A stretch of 64,000 nucleotides of DNA from Chaera sp964544355 (GCA_964544355.1 CAZJAI010000001.1:62001-126000); one strand, 5' to 3'. Positions 17,408-26,158 are shown, counted from the first letter of the stretch. The notes: generated from the letters alone by a model not told the origin. Translations and numbers: made by a program.

Positions 17408-18540
17408 TGTTAATCATGCAAGCCATCAGGCGCCAATCCGGTTTCGTATCGATTTTTACGGTGCTGTTTTTTATCGTGCTGATCACCGTTTTAACTTTTG
17501 GTTTTATGCGTATTATGCTTAACGAGCAACGGCAGGCTCTTAACAACGCCCTGTCTGCCAGTGCCTATAACGCCGCTGAAGCCGGCGTGGAAGACGCCAA
17601 ACGGGCCTTGTTGCGCTACCAGTCGCTTAGCGCCGGTACCCTCAAAAACGACTATCAGGCTGCTCTGGCCAGTACCGCTTGTCCGGGTATTATAAGCAAC
17701 CCCTCCCTTAGGAGTGATCTAAACATATCTTGGAATTCGAGTACAAAAAATGTTCAACTTACCAGCCAATCCGCTTATCCGGAAAGCTACACCTGCCTGC
17801 TAGTGCAACGCAACACGGACGATTATTTGGGTAAACTCAACGCCGGAGCCAGCGACTTTATACCGCTCAGGGGCACGGCTCCCTTTGCCAAAGTGGAGAT
17901 TGCCTGGCACAAGACCAGCTCGGATGCCGACAAAAAGCCAGGCGGCTATCCTATGCCCGGAGAATTATGGGACACAAAGACCTGGGCCAGCAGGGGATAT
18001 CCGGCTATGATTAGGGCTCAGGTCATAGAAAACCCGCCCATCTTTCAGCTGTCTCAGCTGGACAATCTCAGCAGGACCGTTTTTTTGCAGCCGGTAGAGG
18101 CCGGATCTATCGTACCGCCCACTGGATTATCGCTGGACGCTACCGACCCCAAGGCTCCTAACCTTTATAAAGCCTTTCAACCGGTAAGTATTAACTGTAA
18201 CAGCAACGCGGCCTATGCTTGCCGGACGATTATCAATCTTGACGGCCCGCTTGCTCCGGGCAGCAATACGGTGTATCTAAGGCTGTCATCGCTGTACGCC
18301 GGTACAAATTTTCAAATCAGGCTGCTTGATGGCGCCGGCGGCGTAGTGCAGTTCGACGGTGTTCAACCGCTGGTCGATTCCACCGGCAAGGCCAACGATT
18401 CTTTCAGGCGCGTGCTGTCGCGCGTCAGGCTGGACGGCAACCCTTTTTATCCGTCTTACGCCGTTGAGGCGGGCAACGGGCTGTGCAAGGACATGTTTGT
18501 CGGCCCCGATGTCTCCTCTTATCGCAACAGCTGCCCCTAA
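17407..18540 (+). CDS. PilX/GspK-like minor pilin
   Basis: 377 aa. The N-terminus MLIMQAIRRQSG is followed by FVSIFTVLFFIVLITVLTFGF, a class III-like helix without the usual Glu at +5, as in the GspK/PilX group. Next comes ALSASAYNAAEAGVEDAKRALLRYQ, matching the A-x-x-A-E-A-G motif of the PilX N-terminal family. GspK-type subunits lack Glu5 and cap the tip complex, so this is the likely tip minor pilin. The final TAA overlaps the convergent xer stop. Confidence 0.8.
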   Translation: MLIMQAIRRQSGFVSIFTVLFFIVLITVLTFGFMRIMLNEQRQALNNALSASAYNAAEAGVEDAKRALLRYQSLSAGTLKNDYQAALASTACPGIISNPSLRSDLNISWNSSTKNVQLTSQSAYPESYTCLLVQRNTDDYLGKLNAGASDFIPLRGTAPFAKVEIAWHKTSSDADKKPGGYPMPGELWDTKTWASRGYPAMIRAQVIENPPIFQLSQLDNLSRTVFLQPVEAGSIVPPTGLSLDATDPKAPNLYKAFQPVSINCNSNAAYACRTIINLDGPLAPGSNTVYLRLSSLYAGTNFQIRLLDGAGGVVQFDGVQPLVDSTGKANDSFRRVLSRVRLDGNPFYPSYAVEAGNGLCKDMFVGPDVSSYRNSCP

Positions 18541-19469
18541 GAGGTCTTTGGGCGGCTTTGCCCGTGAAAGCGGTCGTAAACTTCTTTTAGGTGCTGGTCT
18601 GTAACGTGAGTGTATATCTGGGTAGTTGCTATATTGCTGTGTCCCAGCAGGCTTTGCACGCTGCGTAAATCGGCACCGTTCATTAACAGGTCGGTGGCAT
18701 AGCTATGCCGCAGGGTATGAGGTGATACGTGCTTGGTGATGCCGGCCAGGGCCGCGTAGCGGGCTATCAGCCGCTGCACGGAACGGGCGCTCAGTCGTTT
18801 GTAGTTGCCGCTGTTGTCGATTTTTTGCCTGCTGCTGAAACTAATGAACAGCGGAGGCAGATTATCCTGGCGTTGCGCCAAATAACGCTCCAGCCATTCA
18901 GCGGCTTGACGGCTAATAAATACCGGGCGGTCTTTTTGGCCCTTACCTCTTACCATGAATTCGCGGCGCCTGGTGTTTACATGGTCGCGGTTCAACCCCA
19001 CTAGCTCGGATATTCTGAGACCGCTGGAGAACAGCAGCTCCAAGATGGCGCGATCTCGTAACCCGCTTGGAGATGACAAGTCTATGGCTTGGCACAGCCG
19101 GTCAACTTCTTCGGGCTGCAAAAATGTTACTTGCCGGCGGGTTACCTTTGGCAACTCTATCTGTTGGGGCGGCAGTACGGGTATGCCGCGCCGGGAGCAG
19201 TAGGTTAAAAAACCGCGCAGGGCAATCAGATGATAACTCTGCGTTATAAGGGACAATTTTTCGCCGGTCTCGTTCCGGTAACGGTTAAGCCATAGCCGCC
19301 ATTTGCGAATCAGCTCGGCGCTAATTTTGGTAACGTCCAGGTCGCCGGCAAACTCCATTAGCCTCATTAAGTATAAGTGATAATTTTCGGCGGTTTTCTG
19401 GCTGCGGCCCCTTTCGACTTCCAGGTATTCGATATAATTAACCGCCAGCTCTGACAAAAAGTTAGCCAT
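18537..19469 (-). CDS. xer: Tyrosine site-specific recombinase (XerC/XerD type)
   Basis: Start at ATG 19469; the longer frame to 19658 runs through the uppP promoter and has no signal. 310 aa, normal for Xer. The N-terminal SAM-like core-binding domain is at about 5-92, and the catalytic domain has Arg152 (GLRISEL), Lys176 (RGKGQKD), His251/Arg254 (PHTLRHSY), His277 (LLGHSN) and Tyr286 (TTQIYTH). All catalytic residues are present. The role is chromosome dimer resolution, and a single Xer is plausible in reduced genomes. TACAAT (19481-19476) ends 6 nt before the ATG, so the message is probably leaderless. Confidence 0.92.
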   Translation of the reverse strand: MANFLSELAVNYIEYLEVERGRSQKTAENYHLYLMRLMEFAGDLDVTKISAELIRKWRLWLNRYRNETGEKLSLITQSYHLIALRGFLTYCSRRGIPVLPPQQIELPKVTRRQVTFLQPEEVDRLCQAIDLSSPSGLRDRAILELLFSSGLRISELVGLNRDHVNTRRREFMVRGKGQKDRPVFISRQAAEWLERYLAQRQDNLPPLFISFSSRQKIDNSGNYKRLSARSVQRLIARYAALAGITKHVSPHTLRHSYATDLLMNGADLRSVQSLLGHSNIATTQIYTHVTDQHLKEVYDRFHGQSRPKTS

Positions 19470-19504
19470 AACCCTATTGTATACCCAGGGCGGACTATTT
19501 AAGT

Positions 19505-19540
19505 CGGGCTGGCCGCTCTTTTGACCAGCCCGGTTTTTTT
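19505..19540 (+). terminator. Plus-strand terminator between xer and uppP
   Basis: CGGGCTGG (19505-19512) pairs with CCAGCCCG (19525-19532), followed by GTTTTTTT. It is oriented to stop plus-strand transcription, most likely read-through from the minor pilin operon across xer. Transcripts ending here would be antisense to all of xer. Confidence 0.8.
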
Positions 19541-19596
19541 GGCTGTCCTGCCACCAGGCAAGGGGCTGTATCCGTGCTATAGTGTACCCAACACAT

Positions 19597-20391
19597 ATGA
19601 CCATTCCAGAAGCGATCATACTGGGTATTATCCAGGGGTTGACCGAGTTTATACCCATTTCCAGCTCCGGTCATATTGTTTTGGCTCAAAATCTGTTTTC
19701 CGGAGCTTCGGATCATCTGTTTTTGGAGTACATTAACATAGGTACCGTTCTAGCTCTGATTATTTATTTTTGGCCCAAAATCAAGGATATCGCGGTTAAG
19801 ATCATCGCCAGGGCCGACTGGCGGCTGGCCAGGAATTTGTTCATCTCTGCTCTGCCAGCTGGTTTGGCTGGTTTATCCCTGGCTGGTTTTATCGAAACCA
19901 ACCGGTTTTTTGGCAGCCCCTGGACGGTGGCCGCTACTCTGTTTATATTTGGCATGGTTATGGTGGTCATAGAAAAATTACCCCGTCTCAGTGTTGTATC
20001 CGATACCACTGAAATGGGAGTGCGTCGAGCAGCTTTGATTGGGCTGGCGCAGGTGCTGGCGTTGGTTCCGGGCACTTCCCGATCAGCCAGCACCATTGTA
20101 GCCGGCCGCTTAAGCGGCCTGACGCCGGCAGCCGCGGCTGAATACAGTTTTTTGCTGTCCATACCCATTATGTTGGGGCTCATAGCCAAATTACTGGTTA
20201 AGTCGAGTGACCGGGTTTATTTGTTTGAGCATATACCGGCGATATTCTGGGGCAACCTGATGGCCTTGGTGTTTGGTTTGTTATCGGTTAAATTCTTAAT
20301 GTCATACTTAAAGAAGCACAGCCTGAGTCTGTTTGGCTGGTACCGTATAGGCCTGGCGGCCGTAGTTGCGCTGACACTTATGCTCAGGTAA
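19597..20391 (+). CDS. uppP: Undecaprenyl-diphosphatase UppP/BacA
   Basis: 264 aa polytopic membrane enzyme. It has the family motifs (QGLTEFIPISSSGH near the N-terminus with catalytic Glu and His, and LVPGTSRSAST in the second half) and about eight hydrophobic segments. It dephosphorylates undecaprenyl diphosphate to recycle the peptidoglycan lipid carrier. ATG 19597 was chosen over the upstream GTG 19582, which lies inside the extended -10 TGCTATAGT (19575-19583). Confidence 0.94.
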   Translation: MTIPEAIILGIIQGLTEFIPISSSGHIVLAQNLFSGASDHLFLEYINIGTVLALIIYFWPKIKDIAVKIIARADWRLARNLFISALPAGLAGLSLAGFIETNRFFGSPWTVAATLFIFGMVMVVIEKLPRLSVVSDTTEMGVRRAALIGLAQVLALVPGTSRSASTIVAGRLSGLTPAAAAEYSFLLSIPIMLGLIAKLLVKSSDRVYLFEHIPAIFWGNLMALVFGLLSVKFLMSYLKKHSLSLFGWYRIGLAAVVALTLMLR

Positions 20392-20434
20392 GCTACAATA
20401 GCTAGAGACAATTAAGGAGCGATCTTAAAGAAAT

Positions 20435-20941
20435 ATGGAGCAAACTTTCGTGGCCCTCAAACCCGACGCCGTGCAGCGGGGTATCGTCGGGGAAGTGATT
20501 AGCCGCTTTGAGCGTGCCGGTCTAAAAATAGTAGCTATGAAAATGACCGCGCCGGAAGAAGAGCATTTCCATCAACATTACGAAGGCATTGGCAAATTGA
20601 TTTCGCGCCGCGGCGAGGACATTTACAGGGTAACGTTGTCCGCCATGATCGAAGGCCCGGTGGTGGCCATGGTGCTGGAGGGGATTGATGCCGTGGAACA
20701 CGTCCGCAAAATGGTGGGGGCAACAGACCCAAAAGAGTCGGCACCAGGCACTATCAGGGGTGACTTTACTCACATTAGCCGAGCCTACGCTGCCAGTAAA
20801 GGCCAGACCCTCCCTAACATCATTCATGCCTCCGCCGACTCTAAAGAGGCGGCCGAAGAAATCAAGCTGTGGTTTTCGCCGGATGAGATGATTAACTACG
20901 AAACGCCTCATCAAAGAGTGGTCCATGGCCGAAAACCCTGA
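20435..20941 (+). CDS. ndk: Nucleoside diphosphate kinase
   Basis: 168 aa. It begins EQTFVALKPDAVQRG, the conserved NDK N-terminus. The phospho-acceptor His is at 131 within NIIHASADS, and GTIRGDFTH is also conserved. It equilibrates NTP pools, important in an organism lacking de novo nucleotide synthesis. The product is longer than typical NDK (about 140-150 aa) owing to an insertion before the active His and a C-terminal tail. AAGGAG lies about 14 nt upstream of the ATG. Confidence 0.95.
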   Translation: MEQTFVALKPDAVQRGIVGEVISRFERAGLKIVAMKMTAPEEEHFHQHYEGIGKLISRRGEDIYRVTLSAMIEGPVVAMVLEGIDAVEHVRKMVGATDPKESAPGTIRGDFTHISRAYAASKGQTLPNIIHASADSKEAAEEIKLWFSPDEMINYETPHQRVVHGRKP

Positions 20942-20981
20942 TTGATCTTGTTGTCGCATAAAGAGCAGCGGCAGCTCATAC

Positions 20982-21056
20982 GCCCCCATAGCTCAACGGA
21001 TAGAGCAGCTCCGTCCTAAGGAGAAGATCTGTGTTCGAATCACGGTGGGGGTACCA
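20982..21056 (+). tRNA. tRNA-Arg (anticodon CCT)
   Basis: Acceptor GCCCCCA pairs with TGGGGGT, and the T loop is TTCGAAT. Anticodon loop GTCCTAA reads CCT (codon AGG). 3' CCA is encoded. The top of the anticodon stem has a G-A mismatch. Confidence 0.93.
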
Positions 21057-21089
21057 TTAATGTCGCGCCAAGGGGTACAATAAAATTCA

Positions 21090-21605
21090 ATGGATAGGCA
21101 GTTTGAGGGGCAGCACGACGACGAGACGGTACTGTTAGTGTTCCGGCGCCATCCGATCGCTATGCGCAAAGGCTTTTATTCTCTGCTGGCGCCGATTGTT
21201 TTAGCTTCGCTGCCGGTTTTGGTGTGGCCCCAAAACACTAAACTGTTCTACGTTTGGCTAGGTAGCTTTCTGCTGGGGTTATTGCTGTTTGCTTATCATT
21301 GGGTGGGCTGGTACTTCAGTCTTTATATTGTTACCGATCAGCGGATCAGGCAGATCAGTCAGAAAGGCCTGTTTGGCAAAAGCGTTATCGACCTCGGTTT
21401 GTCTAAGATACAGAACATAAGCTATAATATACCCGGACTAACCGGAGAGGTTCTTGGCTATGGCACTATAGCTATCCAAACTTACGTAGGTGATCTGATT
21501 CTTGATAAGGTCCATCATCCTTCAAAAATTTACAACAGTTTGCAGTCCATACTAAAGCGGGTCGATTCTAAAGACTCGACCCCTCCGCGAAATGAAGATA
21601 TTTAA
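21090..21605 (+). CDS. Membrane PH-domain (bPH2/YdbS-like) protein
   Basis: 171 aa. Two adjacent transmembrane helices lie at about 30-48 and 53-75. A bacterial PH-like domain follows, with the typical LYIVTDQRIRQISQKGLFGKSVIDLGLSKIQNI pattern split over about residues 76-110. This architecture is known from membrane-associated proteins of unknown biochemical role. TACAAT (21076-21081) ends 8 nt before the ATG, suggesting a leaderless message. The 3' end overlaps the next gene by 14 bp. Confidence 0.75.
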   Translation: MDRQFEGQHDDETVLLVFRRHPIAMRKGFYSLLAPIVLASLPVLVWPQNTKLFYVWLGSFLLGLLLFAYHWVGWYFSLYIVTDQRIRQISQKGLFGKSVIDLGLSKIQNISYNIPGLTGEVLGYGTIAIQTYVGDLILDKVHHPSKIYNSLQSILKRVDSKDSTPPRNEDI

Positions 21606-22650
21606 GAAAAAATTACAGCGATTACGTCGTCCCGAAGGGTCCACTTCGCCCGACAGAATTACTAATGAAACCGTAGCGGAACATCGAGAAAAAGTTCTGG
21701 CCGGCGGCCGCCGGTTTAAATATCCAATACAATACGCCAGGCGTCGCTTAGTAATGATTACTCTGCTGATCAGCCTTATGTTCTTGCTGGTGTTGGCTTT
21801 GGCGTTCTGGCTGCAGCTATATTTTGTCCAAAGCACTAGCAAGCTGACATACCGGGCGACTCAATTGCTGCCCGCGCCGGTCGCAAAGATTGACGGGCAG
21901 CTGGTTTCCTACAGCGACTATTTAATGCAGCTCAGGAGCGGATTACATTATCTGAACAGAGAGGGAGTAGTAAATTTTGCTACACAAGATGGAAAACGCC
22001 AGCTCAATTATCAAAAAAGGGTAGCGCTTAATAGGGCGGAAGACAACACATACGTAGCCAAGCTGGCCAAGGAACGGGGGATTACGGTTAGCGACAAAGA
22101 GTTAAGCGACTTTATTGATCAACAACTAACAAGTCGCAAACCCCCAGTTACACGGCAGGCTTACGAGCAGGTATTGAGAGATTTTTACGATTGGTCGTTT
22201 AATGAATACAGGGCATCCGTTAGAGCCCAGCTCCTTAGGAGTAAAGTTTCTTTGTCAATTGATTCCGCGGCCAAAAACAAAGCCAATGATCTTCTTGGCC
22301 AACTCAAAGCGGGCGCCGATTTTGCCGCGTTAGCCAAAGCTCAGTCCGATGATGACACTACCAAGCAAAACGGTGGTGACGTTGGTTTTGTGCCTAAAAA
22401 CAACAACGACCCTGACGGCTTAGTCGCTGCCGCGGCCAAACTACAACCTGGTCAAATGTCCGAAGTTATTCAAACCAAGAACGGCTACTACATCATTAAG
22501 CTGCTCGAGCTACGGCCGGATGAGTTAAGATACGCCAGAATTTACGTGGCTCTGCGCCAGCTGGACAACCAATTGCAGCAGCTAAGAGCCAATAACAAAG
22601 TCAACGAGTTTGTGAACGTACCAAAGGACGTGAGCAGTCTTAGACAGTAG
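21592..22650 (+). CDS. Membrane-anchored parvulin-type peptidyl-prolyl isomerase (PrsA/SurA-like)
   Basis: 352 aa. A basic cytoplasmic N-terminus and one transmembrane helix (about 57-80) precede a SurA_N-like helical chaperone region (ISDKEL-type motif as ITVSDKELSDFIDQQL). The parvulin domain at about 225-310 contains ADFAALAKAQSDDDTTKQNGGDVGF and YYIIKLLE. It assists folding of secreted proteins, fitting the many large exported proteins in this window. It is anchored by a helix rather than a lipobox. Confidence 0.85.
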   Translation: MKIFKKKLQRLRRPEGSTSPDRITNETVAEHREKVLAGGRRFKYPIQYARRRLVMITLLISLMFLLVLALAFWLQLYFVQSTSKLTYRATQLLPAPVAKIDGQLVSYSDYLMQLRSGLHYLNREGVVNFATQDGKRQLNYQKRVALNRAEDNTYVAKLAKERGITVSDKELSDFIDQQLTSRKPPVTRQAYEQVLRDFYDWSFNEYRASVRAQLLRSKVSLSIDSAAKNKANDLLGQLKAGADFAALAKAQSDDDTTKQNGGDVGFVPKNNNDPDGLVAAAAKLQPGQMSEVIQTKNGYYIIKLLELRPDELRYARIYVALRQLDNQLQQLRANNKVNEFVNVPKDVSSLRQ

Positions 22651-22721
22651 TTTTTACGGGTATTGTATTTTGTAGATGTGTTGAAAATGGCCGTTCAAGT
22701 TTCCCCCGGCTGCCGTGTAAA

Positions 22722-22777
22722 GTTCGAAGCTTACCCTCCTTAGCGTTAGAAAGCTATTACGCTTTTTACTTTCGAAC
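22722..22777. other. Nested hairpin in the gap before tRNA-Asp
   Basis: In the 208-bp gap 22651-22858 the outer arms GTTCGAA (22722-22728) and TTCGAAC (22771-22777) enclose AGCGT/ACGCT (22742-22746 with 22759-22763), the latter followed by TTTTT on the plus strand. It could be the terminator of the foldase gene or a small structured element. Nothing else was seen in the gap. Confidence 0.35.
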
Positions 22778-22858
22778 CCGCAATTTAAGGACAAAAAGCT
22801 CATTTCTAATCTAAAAGCACCCTTTGATGTAATCGCTGAGTGCTCTCAAACTGCAAAT

Positions 22859-22935
22859 TGGCGGGCCCGACCGGATTCGAACCGGCGATCTCCTCCGTGA
22901 CAGGGAGGCGTGATAGGCCTCTTCACTACGAGCCC
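22859..22935 (-). tRNA. tRNA-Asp (anticodon GTC)
   Basis: Read on the minus strand, acceptor GGGCTCG pairs with CGGGCCC. Anticodon stem CCTCC/GGAGG carries loop CTGTCAC (anticodon GTC), with T loop TTCGAAT and encoded CCA. Confidence 0.93.
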
Positions 22936-23041
22936 TTGTTGTTGCCTGCTTTGGCTGCGTCGGCCATCATGCGGCCAAAATACCTAGCCATACTATCAAT
23001 TTTTAATCTGTTTATCAAGCATCCTCGAGATCGGGGTATGT

Positions 23042-23047
23042 TATAAT
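23042..23047 (+). promoter_or_regulatory. -10 box for tRNA-Thr/tRNA-Gly
   Basis: TATAAT at 23042-23047 lies 22 nt upstream of tRNA-Thr and likely drives the tRNA-Thr/tRNA-Gly pair. Confidence 0.55.
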
Positions 23048-23069
23048 TGCCCCTGTTAAGGTAAGAAAA

Positions 23070-23145
23070 GCCGATGTAGCTCAGTTGGTAGAGCGGCGCT
23101 TTCGTAAAGCGTAGGTCAGCGGTTCGATTCCGCTCATCGGCTCCA
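23070..23145 (+). tRNA. tRNA-Thr (anticodon CGT)
   Basis: Acceptor GCCGATG pairs with CATCGGC. The anticodon loop is TTCGTAA (CGT, codon ACG), with T loop TTCGATT and encoded CCA. Confidence 0.93.
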
Positions 23146-23163
23146 TGTATTTTAAATCCGCAG

Positions 23164-23237
23164 GCAAGATTCGTATAATGGCAGTACGCTTGCTTCCCAA
23201 GCAAGAAGCACGAGTTCGATTCTCGTATCTTGCACCA
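23164..23237 (+). tRNA. tRNA-Gly (anticodon CCC)
   Basis: Acceptor GCAAGAT pairs with ATCTTGC. The anticodon stem CTTGC/GCAAG carries loop TTCCCAA (CCC), with encoded CCA. It lies 18 nt after tRNA-Thr. Confidence 0.93.
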
Positions 23238-23251
23238 AGCCAATAGGTAAG

Positions 23252-23626
23252 ATGATAGATAAAGAAACTCTCAATCTGGCCGTCCGCGACCGTCTGCTGG
23301 TCTGGCTGACCATTGGTGGCAGCTTATTGGCCCTTGCCATAATCGTCAGCAGCTTGATACAGCTAAGGCCTAGCGATGTTTTGGTGCCGGTTAAGTATTC
23401 GGCTTATGGTTTTACTAATCTGTATCGTGACAAGTGGTATTACTTGTTGAGCTTTAGCGGCCTGGGCGTGCTGCTGCTGGTTGGTCATCCGCTGATAACG
23501 GTTAAACTGCTCAAAGAAAAAGGACGTCCCTACGCCATGGCTTTCGCGGCTGCCGGATTATTGATAGGTGTGCTGGCTCTTTTAATTATCACCGCGGTCT
23601 TCCATGTGGTTGCGGCCTCATTATGA
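23252..23626 (+). CDS. Three-helix membrane protein, unknown
   Basis: 124 aa with three hydrophobic segments at about 17-37, 65-85 and 98-120. A conserved-looking soluble loop, SAYGFTNLYRDKWYYLLSF, lies between helices 1 and 2. No family was recognised. It overlaps the downstream glycosyltransferase by 4 bp (ATGA at 23623-23626), so it probably works with it, perhaps as a small partner subunit. AATAGGTAAG precedes the ATG. Confidence 0.72.
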   Translation: MIDKETLNLAVRDRLLVWLTIGGSLLALAIIVSSLIQLRPSDVLVPVKYSAYGFTNLYRDKWYYLLSFSGLGVLLLVGHPLITVKLLKEKGRPYAMAFAAAGLLIGVLALLIITAVFHVVAASL

Positions 23627-25236
23627 CCGACATAGAGATACCTCTTGGTAGGCGCAGTCTCAAGTATCGTTTTTTTGAAATGCTGCCGGCCATTCTCAGT
23701 TACGGCATGCTACTGTTGCCGGTCATACTAAGTATTGTTAGCCCTCTTTGGGCCGCAGTTTTTATTATTGTTTACATAATGTCGTGGATTGTTCGGGCCC
23801 TTGGGATGGCCTTCAGGACCATACAGGGTTACGGGGCGCTGCAAAAAGCAAAGAAGGTTGACTGGCCAGCCAGGCTTGAGGACATCGAAAACCTGCCGTT
23901 AATGCCAACTGCTGTTTCCGGGTGGCACAGTAACGAGCATCTTAGAAATCTCAAAAATATTATCAAGCACAAAACTGATTATCTCAAACCATCACAAATT
24001 TACAACGTAGTCATAATAGCTATATATAACGAGGGTAGAGAAGTGCTGGAGCCAACGATAAAATCAGTTTTGGCTAGCGACTTCCCGCCTGAAAGAACTG
24101 CCCTGTTCATAGCTTATGAAGAGCGCGGGGGACCAGCAACAGAAAACATGGTGTTATCTTTAATACAACAATACGGTTCAGAATTCCTCCACGCCGAAGC
24201 TTGTCGCCATCCCGACAAAATACAAGGCGAGGTGGTAGGCAAAGGAGGGAATATCACCTGGACGGGCAGGCGAGTTAAGATTTGGGCTGAGGAGGCGGGT
24301 ATCTCACCGGATAACATCATTGTTACCACGCTGGATAGCGATAATCGTCCCCACCCCAGTTATTTTTCTTACCTGACTTATGAATTCGCCGTTCGTCCTG
24401 ATAGAAAGCATTTGGCGTTTCAGCCTACAGCCTTGTTCTTAAATAATATTTGGGACGTACCGGCTCCTATGCGCATCATAGCTACCGGTAATTCGTTTTG
24501 GACTCTGATTAATTCTTTCAGGCCTCATATGCTGCGCAATTTTGCTGCGCACTCCCAGGGTTTAAGCTCGCTGATTGACACAGATTTTTGGAGCGTACGA
24601 ACCATCGTGGAAGACGGACATCAGTTTTGGAGGTCTTATTTTCGCTACGACGGACACTATGACGTAGTGCCTATTCTAATTCCAATTTATCAGGATGCGG
24701 TGCTGGCGCATTCTTTCAAACGAACACTTAAGGCGCAGTTTATTCAGCTAAGGCGTTGGGCGTACGGGGCTTCGGACATAGCCTACGTGGCATGGCTGGG
24801 TTTTGGTAAAAAGCGCACCGTTCCGCTATTTAACGTTACGGCAAAATTTGTCAGGCTGGTAGACGGCCATGTGAGTTGGGCGTCAGCTTCGGTTATCTTA
24901 ACTTTCGGCGCCTGGGCGCCGCTGCTGATTAATCCCGAGGCCAACAGGAGTATCATAGCTCACGAACTGCCCACGCTTGCCAGCCAGTTGCAGCGTTTCG
25001 CCATGGTGGGAGCGTTTGTCACCATATTCCTGGCTTTTAAAATATTACCCCCCAGGCCCCAGCGCTACAAGCGGCGCCGTACTATCTGGATGGTTTTGCA
25101 ATGGGGGCTCATGCCGGTGGTGAGCCTGATATATGTTTCGGTTTCTTCACTTTATTCCCAAACTCGCCTAATGCTGGGTATGTATTTAGACAAATTCGAC
25201 ATCACAGAAAAAGCGGTAGTTAAAAACAAGCCCTAG
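23623..25236 (+). CDS. Membrane glycosyltransferase, GT2 family (cellulose/hyaluronan synthase-like)
   Basis: 537 aa. Two N-terminal transmembrane helices lie at about 19-60. The GT-A domain has VVIIAIYNEGREVLEPTIKSVL, the DxD-type nucleotide-sugar site TLDSDNRPHP, the acceptor/catalytic VEDGHQFWR and the processive QxxRW motif QLRRWAYG. Several C-terminal helices follow at about 405-510. QxxRW implies a processive synthase that extrudes a polysaccharide or transfers sugars at the membrane; substrate unknown. It is coupled to the small membrane protein before it and convergent with the NrdR-like gene (4-bp overlap). Confidence 0.87.
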   Translation: MTDIEIPLGRRSLKYRFFEMLPAILSYGMLLLPVILSIVSPLWAAVFIIVYIMSWIVRALGMAFRTIQGYGALQKAKKVDWPARLEDIENLPLMPTAVSGWHSNEHLRNLKNIIKHKTDYLKPSQIYNVVIIAIYNEGREVLEPTIKSVLASDFPPERTALFIAYEERGGPATENMVLSLIQQYGSEFLHAEACRHPDKIQGEVVGKGGNITWTGRRVKIWAEEAGISPDNIIVTTLDSDNRPHPSYFSYLTYEFAVRPDRKHLAFQPTALFLNNIWDVPAPMRIIATGNSFWTLINSFRPHMLRNFAAHSQGLSSLIDTDFWSVRTIVEDGHQFWRSYFRYDGHYDVVPILIPIYQDAVLAHSFKRTLKAQFIQLRRWAYGASDIAYVAWLGFGKKRTVPLFNVTAKFVRLVDGHVSWASASVILTFGAWAPLLINPEANRSIIAHELPTLASQLQRFAMVGAFVTIFLAFKILPPRPQRYKRRRTIWMVLQWGLMPVVSLIYVSVSSLYSQTRLMLGMYLDKFDITEKAVVKNKP

Positions 25237-25691
25237 ACGGCATCGGGCTTCTTTTTGAATCTCCGTAGGCGCAAGAATGGCCCATGGATAGAAGCGAACG
25301 CTTCTGCCGCAACCCGGTGATAGGGCAGCAGCGTCTCGTATATCAGCTGATTCAAATGCGCGGCAGTTATCGGTTGCCAGGTCCCGCCTGTTCTTTGAGA
25401 GCTAATGAGCTTATCTTCAACGGTCTGACCTAGCCAATAGGCTTTGTGGGGCTCAGCGCCGACGGCGGTTAGGGCCTTAATGATTTCCGCGACGATCGCC
25501 CCGCTGCTATAAGGGTAATCGTTATTTTTGCCTCTTATGAGCAATACGTCTTCCAGGGATAATCGTTCCTGAGTGGTATAGCTGAAGCCGCAATTATGAC
25601 ATTTACGCCTGCGCCACACCGAGGGCCGCAGCCGGTGGGGGCGGGAGTTAGTAACGTGACTTCTCCTAGAAAAACAATTTATACATAACAT
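25233..25691 (-). CDS. NrdR-like zinc-ribbon/ATP-cone protein
   Basis: 152 aa, the length of NrdR. The N-terminal zinc ribbon has C3/C6 and C31/C34 with the family-like WRRRKCHNCGFSYTTQERLSLEDV. An ATP-cone-like region follows (VLLIRGKNNDYPYSSGAIVAEIIKAL). NrdR represses ribonucleotide reductase genes in response to dNTP/ATP. The ATP-cone part is divergent, so an NrdR paralogue with another regulon is possible. No NrdR box was searched for. Confidence 0.68.
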   Translation of the reverse strand: MLCINCFSRRSHVTNSRPHRLRPSVWRRRKCHNCGFSYTTQERLSLEDVLLIRGKNNDYPYSSGAIVAEIIKALTAVGAEPHKAYWLGQTVEDKLISSQRTGGTWQPITAAHLNQLIYETLLPYHRVAAEAFASIHGPFLRLRRFKKKPDAV

Positions 25692-25750
25692 AGCTACATA
25701 TTGTCATATGGCTATGTAAAAATCTAGTGGATAATTTGTTCCTGGCAGTG

Positions 25751-25777
25751 TAAAAACCCGCCCAAATCAGGCGGGTT
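25751..25777 (-). terminator. Minus-strand terminator of the 37-aa gene
   Basis: Stem AACCCGCC/GGCGGGTT (25755-25762 with 25770-25777). On the minus strand it is followed by TTTTTAC, so it ends the transcript coming from the small gene at 25865-25978. Confidence 0.8.
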
Positions 25778-25864
25778 CGGCTAAGTGTTCGCTGAATGGA
25801 GGATAAAGGCTGTCAATAAGCTTGTGGTGATGCGCTATAGGTGCGCCAGACCAGATAAACTCTA

Positions 25865-25978
25865 TCAGGACTTACGTTTATAGTTGTGTTTAAACTCTAT
25901 AAACTCGTAATATATCTTGAATTTTTCCAGTTCGGAGCGTTTCTTTAGCGCTGGCGAACCAGACTTGTCGTTAGACAT
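25865..25978 (-). CDS. Small basic protein of 37 aa
   Basis: ATG 25978 to TGA 25865. The product begins MSNDKSGSPALKKRSELEK and ends in a charged, aromatic helix (FKIYYEFIEFKHNYKRKS). A TAGTAT -10-like box (25990-25985) ends exactly 6 nt upstream, the leaderless spacing seen for other genes here, and a clear terminator follows at 25777-25751. Promoter, frame and terminator together make it a plausible expressed small protein. Function unknown. Confidence 0.55.
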   Translation of the reverse strand: MSNDKSGSPALKKRSELEKFKIYYEFIEFKHNYKRKS

Positions 25979-26129
25979 GGAGTTATACTAACATAAAGGA
26001 ATAAGAAAAGCAAGTATATAGCGTAGCTAAAATATATCAGCGATAGTATATGACAATTTTATCGCAACGCTTGTAGTGGTTTAATGATCTTCCTAAATTC
26101 CATATTTGTCCGGTGGAAAACGTGTGAAT

Positions 26130-26158
26130 AAAAATCTCCACTTTTGTGGAGATTTTTA
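26130..26158 (-). terminator. Bidirectional hairpin terminator
   Basis: AAAATCTCCAC (26131-26141), loop TTTT, then GTGGAGATTTTT. A T-run exists on both strands. It lies 20 bp after the stop of the minus-strand gene at 26179-26769. Confidence 0.85.
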
